This document shows, piece by piece, positions 32,043-35,855 of a stretch of DNA of 35,855 nt. Origin of the DNA: Actinomycetota bacterium (GTDB lineage: Bacteria; Actinomycetota; Thermoleophilia; Gaiellales; Gaiellaceae); assembly GCA_005885245.1 (NCBI GenBank), contig VAWR01000102.1:1-35855 (forward strand), in the 5' to 3' direction. The first letter of the stretch is position 1. Every line of letters begins with the position of its first letter. Both the position numbers and the translations under genes were made by a program. The notes under the pieces are model-generated. The model ran no database searches, was not told the origin of the DNA, and worked only from the letters and a program-made list of their open reading frames with translations.

Positions 32043-32450
32043 TTAGGCGGCGACACCCGACTGGTCGAGCTCGGCAACGAGTTGGTCGACGAGCTGCGCG
32101 ACCTCGTCGCGGATCTCGCGGACCCGCTCGAGCGGCTCCTGTTTTGGGTCCGGCAACTGCCAGCTGACGTAGCGCTTGTCCGGAATCACAGGACAGCTGT
32201 CGTCACAGGTTGCAACGATGACGTCCGCCCACTCGACGACCTCGTCATCGAGCTTGCGCGGCACGTGGTCGTCGCTCACGTCGATGCCGATCTCGGCGAG
32301 CGCCGCCAACACCTGCGCGTGGACGGCGGCGCCGGGGTTGGAGCCGGCTGACCGGGCTTCGTGCCGTCCGGCCGCCGCACGGCGGAACAGCCGCTCGGCG
32401 ATTACCGAGCGGCCTTGATTCCCGACGCAGACAAACAGCACCTTGCTCAC
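32043..32450 (-). CDS. arsC: Arsenate reductase, thioredoxin-coupled type
   Basis: 135 residues from a GTG at 32450, preceded by GGGAGGAGG and overlapping the stop of the aquaporin remnant (GTGA). The protein tyrosine phosphatase loop is CVGNQGRS with C8 and R14. The two redox cysteines of the resolving segment are C82 and C86 (TCDDSC), followed by YVSWQLPDP, which supplies the catalytic Asp. This fits ArsC enzymes that reduce arsenate to arsenite through a three-cysteine relay recycled by thioredoxin. In this locus arsenite can be methylated by ArsM; no arsenite pump gene is visible in the window. Confidence 0.87.
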   Translation of the reverse strand: MSKVLFVCVGNQGRSVIAERLFRRAAAGRHEARSAGSNPGAAVHAQVLAALAEIGIDVSDDHVPRKLDDEVVEWADVIVATCDDSCPVIPDKRYVSWQLPDPKQEPLERVREIRDEVAQLVDQLVAELDQSGVAA

Positions 32451-32721
32451 GCGGCCTCCTCCCTGGACGCCACTGTGTGACCGACGAGTTCGGTCGGGAA
32501 AGGCTGCTCGCCACGCACGAACTGGTACGCGAGCCCGCCGAGCGAGGCGCCCACAAGTGGGGCGATGATGTAGAGCCAGAGCGCGTGCAGGTCGCCAGAG
32601 ACGAGCGCCGGGCCGAGCGAGCGCATCGCGACCATCACGCGGCCCCTGCACCGGCAATCACCAGGGCGAAGGTGCCAATCGCCTCGGCGACCAGGGCTCG
32701 CGCGAGCGGCTTTGCTGCCAT
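32447..32721 (-). pseudogene. Aquaporin (MIP family) with internal deletions
   Basis: The ATG at 32721 overlaps the arsM stop (TGATG) and encodes AKPLARALVAEAIGTFALVI, the first helix of an aquaporin, but a TGA follows after about 28 codons. In another frame the C-terminal end continues: RSLGPALVSGDLHALWLYII and PLVGASLGGLAYQFVRGEQP, up to a stop that overlaps the arsC start. Everything between, about 150 or more codons including both Asn-Pro-Ala pore motifs, is gone. Aquaglyceroporins in ars operons let arsenite leave the cell beside ArsC, so this route is lost here. Confidence 0.85.
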
Positions 32722-33539
32722 CAGCAGCAGCCGGCGCCGGCCGCAAGCTGAACGAGCGGCAGTCCTTTGCTCGCCGGCTCGCTCGTTTTGACGGCCTTCA
32801 CGATCGCCCCGTGCATCCCGTCTGCAACCTCGTGCGTGAACTCGACCGACACGTCTTCGAAACCCACCGCCTCGAGGCCCGCCATGTACTCCGACCTCGA
32901 GAGTGCGCCGGCGATGCAACCGACGTAACTGCCGCGCTCGGCCCGCTCGTGTGCGCCGAGGTGGTCCTCGGCGACGACGTCGCTGACGCCGACCCGGCCG
33001 CCCGGCTTCAAGACCCGCGCAATCTCCATCAGCACCGCAGGCTTGTCGACCGAGAGATTGATCACACAGTTCGAGATCACCACGTCCACCGATTCCGCGG
33101 GCAGCGGCACCTGTTCGATCACACCCTTGAGGAAGTGCACGTTCGCGACGCCCGCCTCGGCTGCGTTCTTGCGGGCGAGTGCGAGCATCTCGTCGGTCAT
33201 GTCGAGCCCGTACGCAACACCCGTTGGACCGACCCGCTTCGCCGAGAGGATCACGTCGATACCGCCGCCGGATCCGAGATCGAGCACTTTCTCACCCTCG
33301 TGCAGCTCGGCGACGGCGGTCGGATTGCCACACCCAAGCGAGGCGAGCACCGCCGCATCCGGCAGCTCCCCGCGCTGCTCGACGCTGTACAGCGCCTCGC
33401 CGAAATCGCCGGCGACCTCGCCCTCGCAGCAGGAGCCGCCGCCACATCCGCAACCGTCGCCGCCGTCTGCGGCGCGCGCGGCCTCGGCGTAGCGCTGCCG
33501 CACCTGCTCGCGCAGCGATTCAGCAGTCTCGGTGCTCAT
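32721..33539 (-). CDS. arsM: Arsenite S-adenosylmethionine methyltransferase
   Basis: 272 residues; the ATG at 33539 overlaps the arsR stop by one base. The SAM-binding motif is VLDLGSGGGIDVILSAKRVG (85-104). The three conserved arsenite-binding cysteines fit C70 (SLGCGNP), C158 (SNCVINL) and C208 (YVGCIAG). An extra Cys-rich patch near residues 30-38 (GCGCGGGSCC) and a terminal Cys-Cys (271-272) could add thiol sites. ArsM converts arsenite to mono-, di- and trimethyl forms, some volatile. Its stop overlaps the aquaporin remnant start. With the channel lost, methylation is the only arsenite-handling step left in the operon. Confidence 0.92.
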   Translation of the reverse strand: MSTETAESLREQVRQRYAEAARAADGGDGCGCGGGSCCEGEVAGDFGEALYSVEQRGELPDAAVLASLGCGNPTAVAELHEGEKVLDLGSGGGIDVILSAKRVGPTGVAYGLDMTDEMLALARKNAAEAGVANVHFLKGVIEQVPLPAESVDVVISNCVINLSVDKPAVLMEIARVLKPGGRVGVSDVVAEDHLGAHERAERGSYVGCIAGALSRSEYMAGLEAVGFEDVSVEFTHEVADGMHGAIVKAVKTSEPASKGLPLVQLAAGAGCC

Positions 33540-33892
33540 CAAACAACCTCCGATATTCGTACGAGGCGCTCGAGCTGCGAGCTCGCCTCCGGGTTGAGCG
33601 AGAAATAGGCCCACTTGCCGCGCTGCTCACGCTCGAGCAGACCCGCTTCGGTCAGCTTCTTCAAGTGGTGGCTCACGGTCGGTTGCGAAAGGTGAAGCGC
33701 CGGCTCGAACTCGCACGCGCACACCGGCACGGCCGCCGTCGCGAGCAGATTGACGATCTTCACCCGCGCCGGATCAGCCAGCGTCCGAAACAGCGCCGCC
33801 GTCGCGTCGGCCTCCTCGTCGGACAGCGCAGCCGCTCCGAGCGGCCGGCAGCAATCGATCAGCTCCAGAGACCTCATCAGCTTCTCTCGCAT
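33539..33892 (-). CDS. arsR: ArsR-family arsenite-responsive repressor
   Basis: 117 residues from the ATG at 33892; an in-frame ATG at 33877 with GAGAAG upstream is the alternative. The predicted transcription start (about 33894) would make the first start leaderless. The winged helix is at about residues 32-100 (FRTLADPARVKIVNLL, LSQPTVSHHLKKLTEAG). Cysteines C14-C15 near the N-terminus and C58/C60 (VCACEF) resemble the arsenite site of Corynebacterium glutamicum ArsR (two adjacent N-terminal Cys plus one near residue 55), unlike the E. coli site in the recognition helix. It should bind the inverted repeat at 33905-33922 and release on arsenite. Confidence 0.92.
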   Translation of the reverse strand: MREKLMRSLELIDCCRPLGAAALSDEEADATAALFRTLADPARVKIVNLLATAAVPVCACEFEPALHLSQPTVSHHLKKLTEAGLLEREQRGKWAYFSLNPEASSQLERLVRISEVV

Positions 33893-33900
33893 CGACGCTC

Positions 33901-33930
33901 AATATATCGACGAGTGTCGATACGAGTCAA
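33901..33930 (-). promoter_or_regulatory. ars promoter with ArsR operator in the spacer
   Basis: Read on the minus strand, TTGACT (33930-33925) and TATATT (33906-33901) are near-consensus -35 and -10 boxes 18 bases apart. Between and over them lies TATCGAC-GAGT-GTCGATA (33905-33922), a perfect 7-bp inverted repeat of the type bound by ArsR proteins. Bound repressor would block polymerase. The -10 box lies 9 bases from the ATG at 33892. Confidence 0.8.
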
Positions 33931-33955
33931 GAGGACGAACCCTGCTGGTGCGCTT

Positions 33956-34258
33956 GACGACGCCGGCGAAGCCGATGGCACCCAGCGAGCGGGAGGCACT
34001 TCGGCCGAGCAGGTAGGCAGGCGCGGCGACCGTACTCGCCCAGCTGATCCCACCGAGCGCGTTCCAAAGCAGAAACCGCCGCCACGCATCCGGTTGACGC
34101 CGGCAAGCCAAGAGGCGACCGGCCCTCCGCGGCAAGAGCTGCTGCGACGATCAGGCTCGTCTCGCCGGGCACGAGCGCCCCCGCGACTCGGCAGCGACAA
34201 GGCCAAAGAGCAGCGGCTAACCAACGTTCGCCGGCACGTTGAGGAGCGCGGCCAGCAT
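33956..34258 (-). pseudogene. DedA-family membrane protein, nonsense and frameshift
   Basis: The ATG at 34258 overlaps the upstream stop (TGATG) and gives MLAALLNVPANVG, then TAG, with PLLFGLVAAES continuing in frame. A frameshift then moves the reading to LVPGETSLIVAAALAAEGR, the DedA signature, and a deletion joins this to DAWRRFLLWNALGGISWAST and LGRSASRSLGAIGFAGVV in a third frame. Homology stops near 33956, just before the ars promoter. DedA proteins are lipid scramblase-type membrane proteins. At least one nonsense codon, two frame changes and an internal loss show it is dead. Confidence 0.8.
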
Positions 34259-34797
34259 CAGGCGCTGAGCCGGTCACCGCCGCCGGCGGGTTCGGCCGGC
34301 CGCTGCACGGGGATGAGCCGCAGACGTGGCCGAGCCGATGACGAACGCTTGAGGGACATGACACGCAGCATGCGCTCGGCATCGCGGGCGAGTAGCAGGC
34401 AGAGCACTGCGAGCGGTAACTCGACGAACGCCGCTTCGGCGATCGAGACGAAGAGCTCAGCCCGAGTCGAAGCGGTGAGGACATCGAACCAGGCATCGAC
34501 GAACAAGAGCGTTGCGGTCGCGGTCGCGGCGCCTTCGAGCCAGGGCGAGCGCCGCCAGGCCGCGACCGCGACCGTGAGCAGAAGCAGCGCCAGCGCGACG
34601 TCGAAGCCCGCCCACGCGATGTCCCAATGCGCCGCCTGGTGGGTAGACGGCAACGCGACAACCAGTAGGACAACCCACGGCACGAGCAGCAACGCCGCCA
34701 GTCCAAAGAGCGGCACAACCCAGCGCGGCAGACCGCCGGCCGGCCCTAACACCCTCGCGGCAGCCCGCGTGGCTCGAGCACTAGCCGTCGCGCTCAA
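34258..34797 (-). CDS. Four-helix integral membrane protein
   Basis: 179 residues if it begins at the TTG at 34797, which overlaps the universal stress protein gene by 17 bases; an in-frame GTG at 34752 is the alternative. Helices lie at about residues 24-48, 58-80, 86-112 and 117-140 (WVVPLFGLAALLLVPWVVLL, AWAGFDVALALLLLTVAVAA and others). WFDVLTASTRAEL is a short amphipathic loop. A basic tail (LKRSSSARPRLRLIPVQRP) should be cytoplasmic. I recognise no named family. Its stop overlaps the start of the dead dedA gene, so the two were coupled. Likely co-transcribed with the stress protein. Confidence 0.72.
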   Translation of the reverse strand: MSATASARATRAAARVLGPAGGLPRWVVPLFGLAALLLVPWVVLLVVALPSTHQAAHWDIAWAGFDVALALLLLTVAVAAWRRSPWLEGAATATATLLFVDAWFDVLTASTRAELFVSIAEAAFVELPLAVLCLLLARDAERMLRVMSLKRSSSARPRLRLIPVQRPAEPAGGGDRLSA

Positions 34798-35239
34798 CGC
34801 CGGAGACCTCGGGCTCCCTGTCGCCGTCGTGAACGATGAGGACTGGAACCGTCGTGTGGTTGAGCACGAAATGCGAAACGGAGCCGAGGACGGCCGACCG
34901 GACCGCGCCGCGCCCGCGGGAGCCCATCACGATCAGATCGTGGTTCGCGGCTGCCGCGCGCTGCACGAGCTCGATGCCCGGGTCTCCGGCGGCCGTACGC
35001 CCCGATACGGGGATGCCCTCGGGAACGATCGCCTCTCCCTCGGCGAGTGTCTTCTCCGCAGCGCTGATCAGATCGGCCTCGGTGACCGGCGGGACGTAGC
35101 CCGGCCAGACGCGGAGCGGCGCAGCGACCGTCTGCAATGTCAGCCTCGCTGCCTGCGTTCGTGCAAGGTCGATCGCTTCGCCGAGCGCGCGCGTAGCGTG
35201 CTCGGACCCATCCCAGGCAACAAGGATGCTCTTGAACAT
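34781..35239 (-). CDS. Universal stress protein (UspA family)
   Basis: 152 residues from the ATG at 35239, chosen because GGAG lies six bases upstream; an ATG at 35245 abuts the same site too closely. The N-terminal strand is FKSILVAWDGSEHATRA with the Asp that contacts adenine. The ATP-binding signature G-x2-G-x9-G-S is visible in GSRGRGAVRSAVLGSVSHF, so it is probably an ATP-binding member. Single-domain proteins of this type act as dimers under stress or low energy. It is followed at once by the four-helix membrane protein and preceded by an MFS gene in the same direction. Confidence 0.9.
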   Translation of the reverse strand: MFKSILVAWDGSEHATRALGEAIDLARTQAARLTLQTVAAPLRVWPGYVPPVTEADLISAAEKTLAEGEAIVPEGIPVSGRTAAGDPGIELVQRAAAANHDLIVMGSRGRGAVRSAVLGSVSHFVLNHTTVPVLIVHDGDREPEVSGVERDG

Positions 35240-35295
35240 CGACATCTCCTTTCTCCCTACCGGCCATGGAGTGGCGCTGACTTCAGCGGTGTGGG

Positions 35296-35855
35296 TCACG
35301 CCGCCTCTTCGAATGCGGGAACGGGTACCTCCTCGGTCGTCTGAGCGTGACTGCGCGACTCGACGAGCAGCGTCCCGAGGGCGCCTCCGGCCACCGCGAT
35401 GCCCGCGAGGACCCAGAAGGCGATCGCAAAGCCGTGTGTCAGCGCGACCCCGGAAACAGCGGTGCTGCCGGGATGCGCGTGGACGTAGTGGTTCGTGTAG
35501 GTCGCCGCGATTGTGCTGGCGACGGCGACACCGATGGCTCCGCCGATCTGCTGGCTGGTGTTGATGAGCCCGGAGGCGATGCCGGCCTCATCGGCGCGGA
35601 CACCGGTGAGTGCACCGATCGACATAGGCACGAATACGAGCGCCATGCCGACGCCGCCGATCAAGAATGCCGGGAACAGATCCGTGAAGTAGTGCCCGTG
35701 CACCGGCAGACGCGCGTACAGCACGAGTGCGACCGCGGCAAGGGCCATCCCGATCGGCAGCAGCGGGCGCACGCCGATGCGGGTGACAAGCGCCTGCGCG
35801 ACGGCGGAGACGATGATGATCGTCAGGGTGATCCCGACGTAGGCGACGCCGGTCT
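35296..35855 (-). CDS. MFS exporter (DHA2 type), C-terminal fragment
   Basis: The gene enters from beyond the window end; 186 residues up to the stop at 35296 are seen. The visible part carries the last helices: TGVAYVGITLTIIIVSAVAQ, LPIGMALAAVALVLYARL, GGVGMALVFVPMSIGALTGV, then INTSQQIGGAIGVAVASTIA and AFWVLAGIAVAGGALGTLLV. The GLINTSQQIGGAIG segment is typical of 14-helix EmrB/QacA-like exporters, and the order parallels the complete MFS gene at 29485-30984 (GLLNTGQQLGAALG). The tail is acidic (TTEEVPVPAFEEAA). It is probably a proton-driven drug or metabolite exporter. Its start and regulator lie outside. Confidence 0.88.
   Translation of the reverse strand, partial: TGVAYVGITLTIIIVSAVAQALVTRIGVRPLLPIGMALAAVALVLYARLPVHGHYFTDLFPAFLIGGVGMALVFVPMSIGALTGVRADEAGIASGLINTSQQIGGAIGVAVASTIAATYTNHYVHAHPGSTAVSGVALTHGFAIAFWVLAGIAVAGGALGTLLVESRSHAQTTEEVPVPAFEEAA

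Noticed and set aside
33956-34258. dedA damage as a single assembly error
   Set aside because: An in-frame TAG, a separate frameshift and an internal loss are all needed, which one error does not explain.
33179-35344. A 721-codon open frame on the plus strand opposite the ars and stress-protein genes
   Set aside because: It is Arg/Ser/Ala-rich with no domain, and lies antisense to arsM, arsR, the membrane protein and UspA, all with clear motifs. It is open only because of GC-rich codon structure.
29485-35855. The two MFS exporters as an assembly duplicate
   Set aside because: They share family order and motifs but differ clearly in protein sequence and tails (EEPALDLAA versus VPAFEEAA), so they are distinct paralogues.

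Overview
The window is GC-rich DNA from a Gram-positive actinobacterium. TetR, MarR, XRE/MmyB-like and NarL/LuxR regulators, MMPL and 14-helix MFS exporters, DUF899 and DUF2255 proteins, GTG starts and GTGA/TGATG gene overlaps all fit. The mix resembles soil Thermoleophilia (Gaiellales/Solirubrobacterales), but that is inference, since no rRNA or tRNA gene is present. I see no insertion sequence, integrase, phage module or CRISPR array.

Layout. 1-200 is the 3' end of a formate-dehydrogenase-type cytochrome b. 290-2624 is a tightly coupled TetR / HIT-like / APC-permease operon. 2712-6384 holds a CpdA-like phosphoesterase (minus strand), two tandem 237-residue DUF899 thioredoxin-fold proteins, a SufR-like cysteine-rich regulator and a four-helix membrane protein. 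6537-7034 is a secreted protein. 7136-10979 is an XRE regulator divergent from a redox cassette (zinc alcohol dehydrogenase, aldo/keto reductase, DUF2255, cupin). 11148-15176 holds an MMPL remnant, a membrane glycosyltransferase and a second APC permease. 15362-18833 is a minus-strand unit of two small proteins, an MMPL exporter and a two-helix membrane protein, divergent from a 974-residue LAL-type ATPase/LuxR regulator (18942-21866). 22109-23302 is a cupin and a divergent TetR. 23385-28777 contains a secreted protein, a membrane-anchored double beta-propeller, and a signalling operon of stand-alone receiver, NarL-type histidine kinase and NarL-type response regulator. 28796-31597 is an alpha/beta hydrolase, an MFS exporter and its divergent MarR regulator.

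31618-34258 is an arsenic locus on the minus strand that is visibly decaying. arsR, arsM and arsC are intact. The aquaporin between arsM and arsC has lost its middle, a second arsC survives only as a 20-codon stub, and a dedA gene upstream has a nonsense codon, frameshifts and a deletion. The window closes with a four-helix membrane protein, a universal stress protein and the 3' end of another MFS exporter.

The most interesting unexplained signals are: (i) three copies of GGGGnnAACCCTGA-type sites (one with A in first position) near the secreted protein, the beta-propeller and the receiver gene, suggesting a small regulon of the adjacent two-component system; (ii) triple CACCCTGATyT repeats before the LAL regulator sharing the ACCCTGA core; (iii) the arsC stub, which keeps a strong ribosome binding site and may now be a coupling leader peptide; and (iv) an intergenic palindromic repeat with a conserved CAAGTCCTGCGAAC core. 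I found no wholly new system that the sequence alone proves.
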